This document shows, in pieces, positions 40,089 to 49,853 of a stretch of DNA of 64,000 bases. Source of the DNA: Myxococcales bacterium (lineage in GTDB: Bacteria > Myxococcota_A > Polyangia > Polyangiales > Polyangiaceae); assembly GCA_016712525.1 (NCBI GenBank), contig JADJQX010000006.1, forward strand, positions 620,001-684,000. The letters are read 5' to 3'. A program made the position numbers and the translations under genes. Below the pieces are notes generated by a model. It ran no database searches. It was given only the letters and a program-made list of their open reading frames with translations, and had not been told where the DNA came from. Position 1 is the stretch's first letter. Every line of letters starts with the position of its first letter.

Positions 40089-41441
40089 ATGAGGGGTCGC
40101 TTTTTTTCCTTTGCCCGAGCCACGGCTCCCTTCGTGGCGCTCGCGATCGTGTGCGGCGGTGCCGCGTGCACGAGCTTCGGTACAGAGACTACGCCAGAGG
40201 TGGACAGCGGGATCTCGGACCCGGCAGACGCCTCGGTCACGCCTCCGCCTCCGAGCGAAGCCGGTCCCCCACCGTCGACCTTCCGCAACGATCCGTCCCT
40301 CGGCGCCGAGGCCTTCGTCGCCGTCACCACGGGGACCTCGGTCTGCAAATACAACCCGGGAGCGGCGCCCTACTGCACCGGCCCCACGCAAGCCTCGCAC
40401 ACCTGCGCGCTCCGCAACGACGGCGAGGTGCTCTGCTGGGGCGCGAGCAAGTCGGGGCGGCTCGGCGCCGTCCCTCAGGGAGACTCGATCGACTCGGCGT
40501 GGCGACCGAGCCCCACGCCCGCGAAGGTCCCCGGCCTGCCCGCGCCGGCCACCGCGATCGCCGCCGGGGCGGACCACACGTGCGCGCTCTTGAGCACGAA
40601 GGCCGTCTACTGTTGGGGGTACAACTGGAACGGTCAGCTCGGTCATGGCGACGGGATCGAAGGGCAGCCCAACGCGGGGACCGGGCAGCCTCCGGGCCGC
40701 CTCCCGCTCAAGAACACGGGGACCGTCAAGGATCTGGTCGCCGGGCAGGGGCACACGTGCGTGCGCTTCGAGTCGGGCGAGGTCGAGTGCACGTGCAAGG
40801 CGAACGACCAAGAGACCGACGCCTTCAAGGCTCGCAGCTTCCAGAAGATTTCCCTCGGCTGGAAGACGTCGTGCGGCGTCGACATCGCCGGGGGCCTCTG
40901 GTGCTCGGGGGACTCCGCCTCCAATCAGATCACGAACCCACCGAACGCCCCCGCCACCATGGTGCTCGGCTCCATCGACGACGTGACCGTCGGGTATGGG
41001 CACATCTGCGCGACCCCGCGCGGCTCCGGGCGGCCGCAGTGCTGGGGCAATTGCGCGGGCTTCGGGGAGACGACCGGGGCGCAGCCCTGCTCGAGGGTCC
41101 CCGGGAACCGCGTCGCGCTCCCTAGCGTCGGCAACGGCAGCACGGTCCCCTCGGTGGTCGAGGCCGGGGGCGCGCACACGTGCTGGATCGAGGCCTCGAA
41201 CGTCTACTGCTTCGGCGCGAGCACGAGCGGCGAGACCGGCGCGCCTCCAGGGCTGAAAGGCGCACCCGGCGATCCCATCCTCAGGAACGCGCGCACCGTC
41301 TCGGCCTCGGCCTCGCACACGTGCGCCGTGACCTCCACGGGTGACGTGTTCTGCTGGGGAAACAACGACTTCGGTCAGCTCGGCAATTCGGACAAGAGCG
41401 TCGACGTCGCGACGAAGGTCGTCTTCCCTCCTGGCGGCTGA
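40089..41441 (+). CDS. RCC1-repeat lipoprotein
   Basis: 450 residues. Lipobox GAAC. About six to seven RCC1-like repeats form a probable seven-bladed propeller, each with the ..HTCAL...G.V.CWG.N..GQLG pattern: SHTCALRNDGEVLCWGA, DHTCALLSTKAVYCWGYNWN, HTCAVTSTGDVFCWGNN. These lipoproteins are common in myxobacteria and thought to sit on the cell surface; the ligand is unknown. Confidence 0.88.
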   Translation: MRGRFFSFARATAPFVALAIVCGGAACTSFGTETTPEVDSGISDPADASVTPPPPSEAGPPPSTFRNDPSLGAEAFVAVTTGTSVCKYNPGAAPYCTGPTQASHTCALRNDGEVLCWGASKSGRLGAVPQGDSIDSAWRPSPTPAKVPGLPAPATAIAAGADHTCALLSTKAVYCWGYNWNGQLGHGDGIEGQPNAGTGQPPGRLPLKNTGTVKDLVAGQGHTCVRFESGEVECTCKANDQETDAFKARSFQKISLGWKTSCGVDIAGGLWCSGDSASNQITNPPNAPATMVLGSIDDVTVGYGHICATPRGSGRPQCWGNCAGFGETTGAQPCSRVPGNRVALPSVGNGSTVPSVVEAGGAHTCWIEASNVYCFGASTSGETGAPPGLKGAPGDPILRNARTVSASASHTCAVTSTGDVFCWGNNDFGQLGNSDKSVDVATKVVFPPGG

Positions 41442-41492
41442 CCTGTCGGCCCTCGTCGCCTGGGGCATAACCAGGTACGAAGAAGAGACACG

Positions 41493-42437
41493 ATGATCGT
41501 CTACGAGAGCACCCACTGGCTCGGCATGGTCGTGCGCGTGCACGGCAGCGTCGTGAAGCGCATCTGGCCGAGGTTCGTGGTGACCACGGCCATCGCCGCG
41601 GCGCTCACGTGGCTCCAGCGTGATCCGCGCTTTCATATGTCGCTCACGGTGCCGCCGTTCGTCATCACGGGGCTCCCGCTCGGCATCATCTTGGGCTTTC
41701 GGAACTCGTCGTCGTACGACCGCTACTGGGACGGGCGAAAGCTCTGGGGCGCGCTCACGAACCAGTGCCGCTCGCTCGTGCGCCAGCTCCACACCCTCTT
41801 CGACGCACCCGAAGGCGCGAGCCCCGAAGAGCTCGAGGCCCTCGCGGCCCTGCGCAAAGAGATGACGTACAGGCTCGTCGGCTTCGTGCTCGCGCTCCGC
41901 CTCCACCTCCGCCGCGAGAAGGACCCGGCGCTCCTCGCCCCCTACCTCCCGCCCGAAGAGCTCGCGGCCCTCGCCGAAGAGTCCTCACCGCCGGCGGCGC
42001 TCCTCCACCGGCTCGGCCTCGACCTCCGCCACGCCGCGCGTTCGGGCCTCGTCGACAAGCTCCACGTGCCCGCCATCGACGCGACGCTCTCGGCCCTGAC
42101 GGACGTGGTCGGCGGCTGCGAGCGCATCAAGAACACACCGACGCCGATCAGCTACATCATCTTCATCCACCGGGCCGTCGCCGTGTACGCGGTGCTGCTC
42201 CCGTTCGGCCTCGTCGACACGGTGCACGCCTTCACGCCGGTGGTCGTCTTCTTCATCTCGTATGCCTTCTTCAGCCTGGACGCGATCGGCGACGAGCTCG
42301 ACGATCCGTTCCGCCGCTCCGACAACGCCCTCCCGCTCGACACCCTCTCGCGCAACATCGAGATCTTCGCCCGGAGGCGCCTCGGCGAAAAAGACGTGCC
42401 CGAGCCCCTCGCGCCCGTGAATGGGGTGTTGCGGTAG
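41493..42437 (+). CDS. bestrophin-like (UPF0187) channel protein
   Basis: 314 residues. Typical bestrophin-family pattern: IPFVITGLPLG-like pore helix (here PPFVITGLPLGIILGFRNSS), SYDRYWDGRKLWGALTNQCR, LHVPAIDATLSALTDVVGGC, and the TPTPISYIIFIHRAV segment. It is a pentameric anion or cation channel in the inner membrane. About four membrane helices. Its stop faces that of the next gene across 14 bp. Confidence 0.9.
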   Translation: MIVYESTHWLGMVVRVHGSVVKRIWPRFVVTTAIAAALTWLQRDPRFHMSLTVPPFVITGLPLGIILGFRNSSSYDRYWDGRKLWGALTNQCRSLVRQLHTLFDAPEGASPEELEALAALRKEMTYRLVGFVLALRLHLRREKDPALLAPYLPPEELAALAEESSPPAALLHRLGLDLRHAARSGLVDKLHVPAIDATLSALTDVVGGCERIKNTPTPISYIIFIHRAVAVYAVLLPFGLVDTVHAFTPVVVFFISYAFFSLDAIGDELDDPFRRSDNALPLDTLSRNIEIFARRRLGEKDVPEPLAPVNGVLR

Positions 42438-42451
42438 CGGAGCCCGCGGTC

Positions 42452-42958
42452 TCAGCCGAGGCGCGCCGATGGGAAGTAGGGTGCCAGGCTCGCCATCGTC
42501 GCACGCGCGCGCTCGAGCGCGGCCTCCGCCTCCCCTCGGGAGGTGTTCCTGACGAGCACGAGCTCCCCGTCGACCCCCGCGCGGAACACGAAGCGGAGCC
42601 AGACGGTGTGCCCGGACTTCCGACCCAACGAGGTCTCGACGCGGATCTCTTGCACCGTGCCGTGCGGCTGCGACATCGCCGCGAGGAACGGGTCCGGGCG
42701 GAACGCCTTCGAGAGGATCCAGGCTCCGAGCCCCGCCACCGCGAGCCCGCCGAGGATGGGCAGGATCTCCTCTCCTCGCGGAAGGAGCGCGCGGCCGTGG
42801 GACGCGGCATACCCGAACACGTAGATGGCGAGGCCGAGGCCAATCGTCGCGACCACGACACCCGACACGATCGTGACGCGCTGATCGGCCCGGAACGAGT
42901 CTCGGGCGATCGCCTGGATGGGCGGCGGGAGCGCAGCGTAGGGATCACCCTGGGCCAT
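42452..42958 (-). CDS. small membrane protein of unknown function
   Basis: 168 residues from the ATG at 42958. Two hydrophobic helices (VTIVSGVVVATIGLGLAIYV and ILGGLAVAGLGAWILS) are followed by a soluble beta-rich C-terminal half with VWLRFVFRAGVDGELVLV. No family recognised. It may be co-transcribed with the upstream minus-strand gene, 91 bp away. Confidence 0.7.
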   Translation of the reverse strand: MAQGDPYAALPPPIQAIARDSFRADQRVTIVSGVVVATIGLGLAIYVFGYAASHGRALLPRGEEILPILGGLAVAGLGAWILSKAFRPDPFLAAMSQPHGTVQEIRVETSLGRKSGHTVWLRFVFRAGVDGELVLVRNTSRGEAEAALERARATMASLAPYFPSARLG

Positions 42959-43049
42959 GGGGCGTCGGCTACCACCGCGTGGAGTGGGTCGCAAGGCGAC
43001 AAGGGCCGTCGGCTCGTCCCCGGGGGGCTCGTGAACGGCGGTGGCCCAA

Positions 43050-44495
43050 TCAATCGGGGCGGAGGACCAAGCCTCGCAGCACGTGGGTCGCGGCCTCTTT
43101 GACGACGTAGAGCACCAAGACAGGCTGCTGCGCCTCGGCGGAGCCGGCGCCGGGTTTGCGCTCGAGCGGGAAGAAGGCGGCCGAGATCGTGTTCCCTGGG
43201 AGAGGGAGGAAGGAGGGATCGTTCGAGACCTCGGGGTTCTCGGGGCGGCCCGGCGGCACGATTTCGGCCTTGGCTCCGTAGCCGACGACACGCGCGGCCT
43301 TGTCGCAGGTCTCGAGGACCACGACCCTCGACGCGGCCTCGCCCGTCGAGAACGAGCCGAGCACACGACGCTCGCGCACCTTGCACGCGTCCCCCCGGCC
43401 GTTCGCCTCGAGGATGCCGTCGAGGGAGAGGGGGGTCTTCTTCGGATTCTCACCGGTGATGTCGATCGCCGCGATCGCGGGAGAGCCGGTCGATACCCAG
43501 ATGGTCCCCGTGGCCCACGCAGCCCCGGTGATCGCCTTCGGGAACCCCACGGTCCACCGCACCGCCCCGACGAGCGCGGCGGAATGGACGAAGCTCCCAC
43601 GGACGAAGGTCGTCGCGTCGAGGAAGAAGCGCGGAGCGCCGTTCGGAGCGCCGACCCCCGGGACATCGGCGAAGAGGCGCTCGCCGCTCGAGATGCGCAC
43701 TCCGTATACCGTCGCGCCCCCGTCGCCGCTCGTCTCCGACTCCGTCCACGCGACGACCGCCCGCCCATCGTGCACCGCGTGGCACGCCGTGACGCGTCTC
43801 GAGCCAGCGTCGGCGCCAAGGTTGACGACGGGTGGAGCGTCCGCTTCGCCGCAGTGCTCGACGGTCTCGCTCGACCCGACGTCCCGCGCGTTGAGGACCA
43901 CCTTCGCGCGAAGCGTGCCCTCAAGGGTCTTGAGCTCACGCGGGACGACGCTCTCGATGGTCCGCGTGACGTCGGTCGGCGCCTCCTTCGCGAAGCGCGT
44001 GGACTCGGGCCGATAGTCGATTTCCAGCGGCTCGCTGCGAGGTCCGCTCGCTCCTCCGAGGACGACGCCGGTCACCCGTGGCACGCCGCGGTCGCTGGCG
44101 TAGCCGACCAGGTATCCGCCCGCTCGCGGTCCCGCGTCGGAGACCTCGCAGCTCCCCCCGTCGCACGGAATTTCGGACTTCGTCATCACGACGGCCGGTG
44201 TGACCCGCGGGTCCACGCCGCGCGCCACCTCGAACGACGCGACGAGCGCGCTCTCGAACGGGAGCGGATCACGCGCGGCATCGGGAGTGGGGCGCTCGAC
44301 GACCGGGCTCGCGTCCTCGGGGCTCGCGGCCGTCGCGGCGTCCTCGGGGCTCGTGGCGTCGGGCGCCGCGCTCGGAACGGCTCCCGCGGAGGGGGTCGGC
44401 GTCGAGTCCTGCCTCGACAACGCAACGAGGGCACCTACGGCGGCGAGAGCCACGGCACAACCGATCATGAGCTTGGTTCGATTCGCAGTCGTCAT
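43050..44495 (-). CDS. membrane-anchored or secreted hypothetical protein
   Basis: 481 residues from the ATG at 44495. One N-terminal hydrophobic helix (LMIGCAVALAAVGALVALS), then a Pro/Ala/Ser-rich linker and a large beta-rich domain with propeller-like repeats (SGERLFADVPGVGAPNGAPR, GTIWVSTGSPAIAAIDITG). Several Cys could form disulfides. No enzyme motif is visible. Confidence 0.7.
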   Translation of the reverse strand: MTTANRTKLMIGCAVALAAVGALVALSRQDSTPTPSAGAVPSAAPDATSPEDAATAASPEDASPVVERPTPDAARDPLPFESALVASFEVARGVDPRVTPAVVMTKSEIPCDGGSCEVSDAGPRAGGYLVGYASDRGVPRVTGVVLGGASGPRSEPLEIDYRPESTRFAKEAPTDVTRTIESVVPRELKTLEGTLRAKVVLNARDVGSSETVEHCGEADAPPVVNLGADAGSRRVTACHAVHDGRAVVAWTESETSGDGGATVYGVRISSGERLFADVPGVGAPNGAPRFFLDATTFVRGSFVHSAALVGAVRWTVGFPKAITGAAWATGTIWVSTGSPAIAAIDITGENPKKTPLSLDGILEANGRGDACKVRERRVLGSFSTGEAASRVVVLETCDKAARVVGYGAKAEIVPPGRPENPEVSNDPSFLPLPGNTISAAFFPLERKPGAGSAEAQQPVLVLYVVKEAATHVLRGLVLRPD

Positions 44496-44808
44496 CACGA
44501 GCCTCGGGAGAGAGAAAGGCGCCACCTTAGTCCGAGTCGCGCGCCTTACGCTCGGCGCACCGGATCGCTTCCTCGGTGGCTTGCCGTTTGGTCATTCCGA
44601 AGCGGCGCGAAGTCCCATCGGGTGTCCCGCAGAGGGCTCGAAGGACCCGGCGGGGGCCCGTTTGTCCGTCTCCGCCTCGCCCCTCAGGTCGAGCTCGGAA
44701 GACTCGCGGAAGGGGCGTGTTCGCTGCGCGTTTCCACCGAGGTAAGCCCCAAAACCAAAACGACGCGACCTCCTGGCCGCGTCGTTCGCTATCCCGCTTC
44801 TCCCGCCC
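44496..44808. other. intergenic region with a terminator
   Basis: 313 bp between two minus-strand genes. It contains the terminator of the acyl-CoA dehydrogenase gene at 44751-44786 and the promoter region of the downstream secreted-protein gene. No coding content was recognised. Confidence 0.6.
44751..44786 (-). terminator. intrinsic terminator of the acyl-CoA dehydrogenase gene
   Basis: AACGACGCG and CGCGTCGTT (44759-44767 and 44778-44786) form a 9-bp stem. In the minus direction it is followed by a TTGGTTTT tract. It lies 23 bp past the stop codon. Confidence 0.75.
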
Positions 44809-45972
44809 TCACCCGAAGGCGTTGATGCCCGTGACGTGCTGGCCGAGCACCAAGGAGTGCACGTCGTGGGTGCCCTCGTAGGTGTAGACCGTCTCCAAAT
44901 TGCAGAGGTGGCGCATGATCGGGTATTCGAGCGTAATCCCGTTTCCGCCGAGGATGTCGCGGCAGGCGCGGGCCGTCTCGAGCGCGGTGCGCACGTTGTG
45001 GCGTTTGATCATGCTGACGTGCTGCGGGATCATCTTCTTTTCGGCCTTGAGGCGCGAGACCTCGAGCACCATGAGCTGCCCGGCCGAGATCTGCGTGAGC
45101 ATCTCGGCGAACTTGGCCTGCACGAGCTGGTGGCTCGCGATGGGCTTGCCGCCGAACTGCACGCGGTTCTTCGCGTAGTCGAGCGCGCAGTCGAAGCACG
45201 CCTCGGCCGCGCCGAGCACGCCCCACGCGATGCCGAAGCGCGCCGACGTGAGCGTCGAGAGCGGGCCCTTCATGCCGCGCACGCCCGGGAGCATGGCGCT
45301 CTTGGGGATGCGCACGTCCTCGAGAATGAGCTCGCTCGTGACGCTCGCGCGGAGGCTCATCTTCTTGTGGATGAGGCGGGCCTCGAAGCCCTTCGTGTCC
45401 GTCGGGACGACGAACCCGCGCACCTCGCCCTGGGTGTTGCCCATCTTCGCCCACACGATGGCCACCTGCGCGAGGTTGCCGTTCGTGATCCAGCGCTTCG
45501 TGCCGTTCAGCACGTAGCTGTCGCCGTCGTCGACGGCCGTCGTGATCATGCCTGCCGGGTTCGAGCCCCAGTCGGGCTCGGTGAGGCCGAAGCAGCCGAT
45601 GATCTTCCCCTTGGCCATCTCGGGCAGGTACTTCTGCTTCTGCTCCTCGGAGCCCCACGTGTGAATGGGGTACATGGCGAGGCTGCCCTGCACGCTCGCG
45701 AAGCTACGAATGCCCGAGTCGCCGCGCTCGAGCTCGGCCATCGCGACGCCGTAGCCCGTGTCCGAGAGGCCCGCGCAGCCGTATCCTTGCAGGTTGCACC
45801 CAAGCAGCCCGAGGTCCGCGATCTCCGGAATGAGCTCGACGGGGAAGGTGCCCTTCTCGAAGTGCTCGCCGATCGTCGGCAAGACGCGCGCGTCGACGAA
45901 CTTGCGGACGCTCGTCTTGATGGCCTTTTCTTCGTCGGTGAGGTGGCGCGAGATATCGAAAAAGTCGGGCAT
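44809..45972 (-). CDS. glutaryl-CoA dehydrogenase-like acyl-CoA dehydrogenase
   Basis: 387 residues, the usual length. FAD enzyme that in this subfamily oxidises and decarboxylates glutaryl-CoA to crotonyl-CoA in lysine/tryptophan breakdown. Visible: FASVQGSLAM (the substrate-binding region), GCFGLTEPDWGSNPAGM, LNGTKRWITNGNLA, ARFGIAWGVLGAAEA, and the C-terminal LETVYTYEGTHDVHSLVLG with the catalytic Glu of YEGT. The sequence between favours GcdH over short-chain enzymes. Ends at a good intrinsic terminator. Confidence 0.9.
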   Translation of the reverse strand: MPDFFDISRHLTDEEKAIKTSVRKFVDARVLPTIGEHFEKGTFPVELIPEIADLGLLGCNLQGYGCAGLSDTGYGVAMAELERGDSGIRSFASVQGSLAMYPIHTWGSEEQKQKYLPEMAKGKIIGCFGLTEPDWGSNPAGMITTAVDDGDSYVLNGTKRWITNGNLAQVAIVWAKMGNTQGEVRGFVVPTDTKGFEARLIHKKMSLRASVTSELILEDVRIPKSAMLPGVRGMKGPLSTLTSARFGIAWGVLGAAEACFDCALDYAKNRVQFGGKPIASHQLVQAKFAEMLTQISAGQLMVLEVSRLKAEKKMIPQHVSMIKRHNVRTALETARACRDILGGNGITLEYPIMRHLCNLETVYTYEGTHDVHSLVLGQHVTGINAFG

Positions 45973-46060
45973 GGGGGGGCTTCTACCACGCCGAACGCCG
46001 GCGAAAAGCCCCGGGGCGCGCGTCTTAGCTCAAGAGAGCCGAGACGCCGTGCGTCGTATC

Positions 46061-47773
46061 TCAGCGCTGGATGCGCACGGTCGGGCTCGCGCCCAAGAAC
46101 TCGGCGCGGAGCGTCACCTGCTCGCCGGCCTTCGTCACGATGCGCTCGCCGCGCGATTCGCCGGTGGGATCGAACGAGAAGCGCACGTCGTGGGGGCCCG
46201 GGTCGAGCGCCACGCGGGTCGGTGTTTTTCCGCGGCCGATGCCGTCGACCGTGACACGCGTGCCGATGTCCCCGAGGAGCACGAGCTGGGACTTTTGCAC
46301 CGACGGCGCGGGCGCAGGGCTCGCGCTCGTGGGAGGTGCGGCCGAGGGGCGCGGCGGTGGGGCGACGCTGCTCGCCGAGGGCGCGGGGGGCGCCGAGACC
46401 GAGGGCGCGGGTGAGGCGGAGGGCGAGGCGACCTCGACGTTCACCGGGCTCGCGTCGACCGGGGCGAGCGCGAGGGCCCCTGCGTCGGCGCGTGCGGGCA
46501 CCTCGGCCGGAGACACGAGCCCGCGGCCCACGAGCACGAGCGCCACGGCGGCGATCGACGCGCCCATGACCCACGGTGCGAGGTTCTTCGGCTTCTTCTC
46601 GTCGCGCGTGGGCTCTTGCGGGCGCGCCGGGGTCTCGATGGGGCGCGTGGCGATGGTCTCGGTGCGCTCGGGAGACTCTTCGATCGGGCGCGCGACCTTC
46701 GGCGGGCGCTCGCTCTCGAGCTTGCGGGTGCTCGGGCCGGTGTCGCCCCCGGTCACGGGCTTCGGATCGTTGCCGGTGCGCGCGGCGAACGTGCGTGTGA
46801 GCGGCGCCCCGTCTCCGTCGCCCTCGCCATCGAGGCGGCGCGTTCCGGGGAACGACGACTCGGGGATGGCCGACTCGGGCTCTTGGGCCTCGCGCAGCTT
46901 GCGCACACGCTCGCCGAGCTTCCTCGCCACGTCCTCGGTCTCACGGCCCTTCAAGAACGCACGAAGCGCGCGGCCGAGCTCGTCGGCTTCTTGTTGGCGC
47001 TCGCGTGGGTCGAGGCGCATCGCCTTGGCGAACGCGTCGTCGAGGGGAGCGAGATCGGGGTGCGCGTCGCTCGGCTTCGGGTGCGGCGCGGCCATGGCCT
47101 TCTCGCACTCCTCCAGCGTGGCCCGGCGGAACGGCGCGCGCCCCGCCCACGCCTCCATGAGCAGCACGGCGAGGGCGAACACGTCGGTCGGAGGGCCGAG
47201 CTCGCGCCCCTCCATCTGCTCGGGGGGCATGTGCCCCGGCGAGCCGAACACCTCGTGCCCGGCGACCCGCGCGGGCGCCGCGATGCCGAAGTCGATGAGC
47301 TTGATCTGCCCCTCTTCGTCGATCATCACGTTGCGCGGCGTGATGTCGCGGTGCACGACCTTCATGCGCCGGTGGGCGTAGTCGAGCGCGCGGCACACCT
47401 CGGCCCCCACGTACGCGCCCTCTTCGGGCGTGAGCCCCACGCGCTTGCCCGCGGCCTCGCGATCGGCCGAGAGCAACTCGGCGACGCTCACGCCCGATAC
47501 GAGCTCCATCGCCAAGAAGTAGACGCCCGTCTCGACGCCGAGCTCGTACACCGGCACGATGTTCGGGTGCGAGAGGGCGACGGTGGTCTTCGCCTCGTCG
47601 ACGAACCTCCGCACGAACTCGCCGTCGTGCGAGAGCTCGTCGCGGATCTGCTTCACGACGAGCTTCTTCTCGAACCCGCCCGCGCCCTTCAACGTGGCGA
47701 GCATCACGCGCGCCATGCCGCCGCGAGACAGCTCGCGTTCGAGCACGTATTTGCCGAAGGGCCTCGGGAACAT
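46061..47773 (-). CDS. Ser/Thr protein kinase with transmembrane helix and PEGA-like tail
   Basis: 570 residues from the ATG at 47773; an in-frame ATG at 47824 adds 17. The Hanks-type kinase domain spans about 7-290: glycine loop LSRGGMARV, Lys41 in VVKQI, HRDITPRN with Asp143, DFG at 161-163 and the PPEQ segment in place of APE. HRDITPRN is the bacterial variant without Lys after D. A long Pro/Ser/Thr-rich linker (about 310-400) precedes a membrane helix (WVMGASIAAVALVLVG). The outside part ends in a PEGA-like strand domain (TRVTVDGIGRGKTPTRVALD). Such kinases are numerous in myxobacteria. The gene diverges from the Kelch-like lipoprotein gene across 114 bp. Confidence 0.92.
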   Translation of the reverse strand: MFPRPFGKYVLERELSRGGMARVMLATLKGAGGFEKKLVVKQIRDELSHDGEFVRRFVDEAKTTVALSHPNIVPVYELGVETGVYFLAMELVSGVSVAELLSADREAAGKRVGLTPEEGAYVGAEVCRALDYAHRRMKVVHRDITPRNVMIDEEGQIKLIDFGIAAPARVAGHEVFGSPGHMPPEQMEGRELGPPTDVFALAVLLMEAWAGRAPFRRATLEECEKAMAAPHPKPSDAHPDLAPLDDAFAKAMRLDPRERQQEADELGRALRAFLKGRETEDVARKLGERVRKLREAQEPESAIPESSFPGTRRLDGEGDGDGAPLTRTFAARTGNDPKPVTGGDTGPSTRKLESERPPKVARPIEESPERTETIATRPIETPARPQEPTRDEKKPKNLAPWVMGASIAAVALVLVGRGLVSPAEVPARADAGALALAPVDASPVNVEVASPSASPAPSVSAPPAPSASSVAPPPRPSAAPPTSASPAPAPSVQKSQLVLLGDIGTRVTVDGIGRGKTPTRVALDPGPHDVRFSFDPTGESRGERIVTKAGEQVTLRAEFLGASPTVRIQR

Positions 47774-47887
47774 CCGCGGGTCTCTCGCCGCCCGAAGGGG
47801 CCGCCTCCCGAAATGTACCTTCATTTCGCCCCTGTCCGCACGGCGATTCGGCCCGAGGCCCCCACGTTCTGGTAGGCTTCACCCCCG

Positions 47888-49753
47888 ATGGCGCCGAGGC
47901 TCCCCATCACCCGACGCGCGCTCGCCCTCGCCGGGGCCGGCGTTCTCGTGGCCCTCTCGGCCTGTCAGCGCGAGCCCGTCGTGATCGATCGGCCCGTGCG
48001 CCTCAACACCCTCGGCGCGTGCCCGGTCGCGGCCGACAAGGCCTACGCGCTCCTCTACTCCCACGGCGACTTCGAGCCCCAGACCTCGCACGTCGAGAGC
48101 CTCTACCTGAGGGACGCCGGGCGCCTCCTCACGGGCTTCCGGACGGACGTTCGCGCCGTCGTCGCCGACGTGTCCCAACCCGGGCAAAGTAGCGGTTTCC
48201 TTGGGGTTTCACGCGTGCCCGGGGCCGGCCCGATCGACCTCCTGCTCCTCCCTCGCGGCGAGGCGTGCGCGGTGTCGGCGCCCATCGAGCGCCGGAGCGG
48301 GGGCACGCTCGCCGCCATCGACGACGCCCACGTGCTCTACGCCGGGGGCATCACCGACGGCGGCCAGGTGCCCCGAACCTACCTCGCCGATCTCGCCAAG
48401 GGCACCGTCACGGCCCTCCCGTTCGGCCTCGGCGCGCGGCGCATCGCGCCTACGATCACCTCGTTCGACCGGGGCTCGCGTGGTCTCGATCGCGGCGCCC
48501 TCGTGGCGGGCGGCACCGACCCTGTGGGCAACGTGCCGCTCCGCTCGGCGGAGGTGTACGTGCCCGGCGCCGACGGAGCCCCCGGCGACTTCGAGCGCGA
48601 GAAGATCGAGCTCAACGACGCCCGCGCCGAGCACGCGGCCGTCACGCTCACGTCGGGGGCCACGCTCCTCGTGGGCGGTCGTGGCCCTCAAGGCCTCCTC
48701 ACGACGCTCGAGGTCATCGAGCCCACGGGGCGCTCGCGCATCGAGGGCCTCGGCCGGCTCGAGGTGCCCCGCAAGAACCCCACCGCGATCCGCCTCGCGA
48801 GCGGCGAAATCCTGGTCGCGGGCGGTGAGGACGCGAACGGCGCGCCCGTGGCCGCCCTCGAGTGGCTCGCGCCCGACGCCTCCCGCGCGACGAAGCGCCG
48901 CCGCGATCTCGTCGCGAGCAAGCGCCGCATGTTCGTCCCCCTGTCGACGGGCGGGGCCCTCGCGGTCATCGCCCCCGACGCGCCCGACGCCACCTTCAAG
49001 AGCGTGTGGGTCATCAGCGCCGACGGCACGCTCGAGGCCGGAATCCCCGTCCAAGACATGGACTTCGTGCGCCTCTTCCCCGGGGCCGACGGCGCGCCCC
49101 TCTTCTTCACGGGGCGCAGGTGGCTCCGCTGGCAGCCGTGGTTCGGGGCGTTCCAGCAGCTCCTCGACGCGCCCACGCCGACCGTGGGAGAGGGCGGTCC
49201 CGCGGCGGCGGCGTCCATCACGGCGCCCGATCCGGGGCTCGCCGTGTGGGTCGACGAGCGCCCCGAGGGGGCCGTGCTCCGCGCGTTCCGTCACGGCGTC
49301 CGGGGTGATTTCGGCACCGTCCCGCGCCCGCTCCTCGTCAAAGACGAGACGTTCCTCGCCCCCGACAGGCTCCCCTCGCGCGACGCCTACCGCTTCGAGC
49401 TCGATCGCGGCCTCCTGCTCGGCCCCGGCGCGAGCGCCTTCTTGCCCGACGTGTCCTTCTCCAGGGTCGTCGTCGAGCTCCGTGTCACCGCCGCCGCGCC
49501 GCTCGTCGTCCTTCGGGACGAGACCGGGGCCGAGCTCGAGGTGGGCGGCGCGTTTTGCGCCGGCGCCGCGGCCGCGAGGTCGAGCCTCGTCGTCACGCGC
49601 GAAGGGGCCAAGGTCACGTACGCGATCGACGGCGACGCGGCCAAAGAGTGCGCGCGTGGCGTGAGCGAAAATGCTCGTATTTCCGTTGGTTTACGCGGCG
49701 CATCGGGCGCGGGGACCTCGGGCGCCCGGAACCTCTTCGTCCGCCGCGAGTGA
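47888..49753 (+). CDS. Kelch-like propeller lipoprotein
   Basis: 621 residues. Lipobox LSAC. Residues 100-350 have Kelch-like repeats with the typical GG pair followed by a small strand (VLYAGGITDGGQVPRTYLAD, ALVAGGTDPVGNVPLRSAEV, TLLVGGRGPQGLLTTLEVIE, ILVAGGEDANGAPVAALEWL). The C-terminal 200 residues look like a beta-sandwich, possibly laminin-G/concanavalin-like. Likely a surface protein with unknown ligand. Confidence 0.8.
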   Translation: MAPRLPITRRALALAGAGVLVALSACQREPVVIDRPVRLNTLGACPVAADKAYALLYSHGDFEPQTSHVESLYLRDAGRLLTGFRTDVRAVVADVSQPGQSSGFLGVSRVPGAGPIDLLLLPRGEACAVSAPIERRSGGTLAAIDDAHVLYAGGITDGGQVPRTYLADLAKGTVTALPFGLGARRIAPTITSFDRGSRGLDRGALVAGGTDPVGNVPLRSAEVYVPGADGAPGDFEREKIELNDARAEHAAVTLTSGATLLVGGRGPQGLLTTLEVIEPTGRSRIEGLGRLEVPRKNPTAIRLASGEILVAGGEDANGAPVAALEWLAPDASRATKRRRDLVASKRRMFVPLSTGGALAVIAPDAPDATFKSVWVISADGTLEAGIPVQDMDFVRLFPGADGAPLFFTGRRWLRWQPWFGAFQQLLDAPTPTVGEGGPAAAASITAPDPGLAVWVDERPEGAVLRAFRHGVRGDFGTVPRPLLVKDETFLAPDRLPSRDAYRFELDRGLLLGPGASAFLPDVSFSRVVVELRVTAAAPLVVLRDETGAELEVGGAFCAGAAAARSSLVVTREGAKVTYAIDGDAAKECARGVSENARISVGLRGASGAGTSGARNLFVRRE

Positions 49754-49853
49754 GCCTCCCGCGTGCCTCCTTTGGCCCGCGTCGTCCACGGCGTGGGCCA
49801 CGCGCTTCGGAAGAGGGCGCCCCTTCGTGGAGGTTCCGCGTTACCTTTCGGGC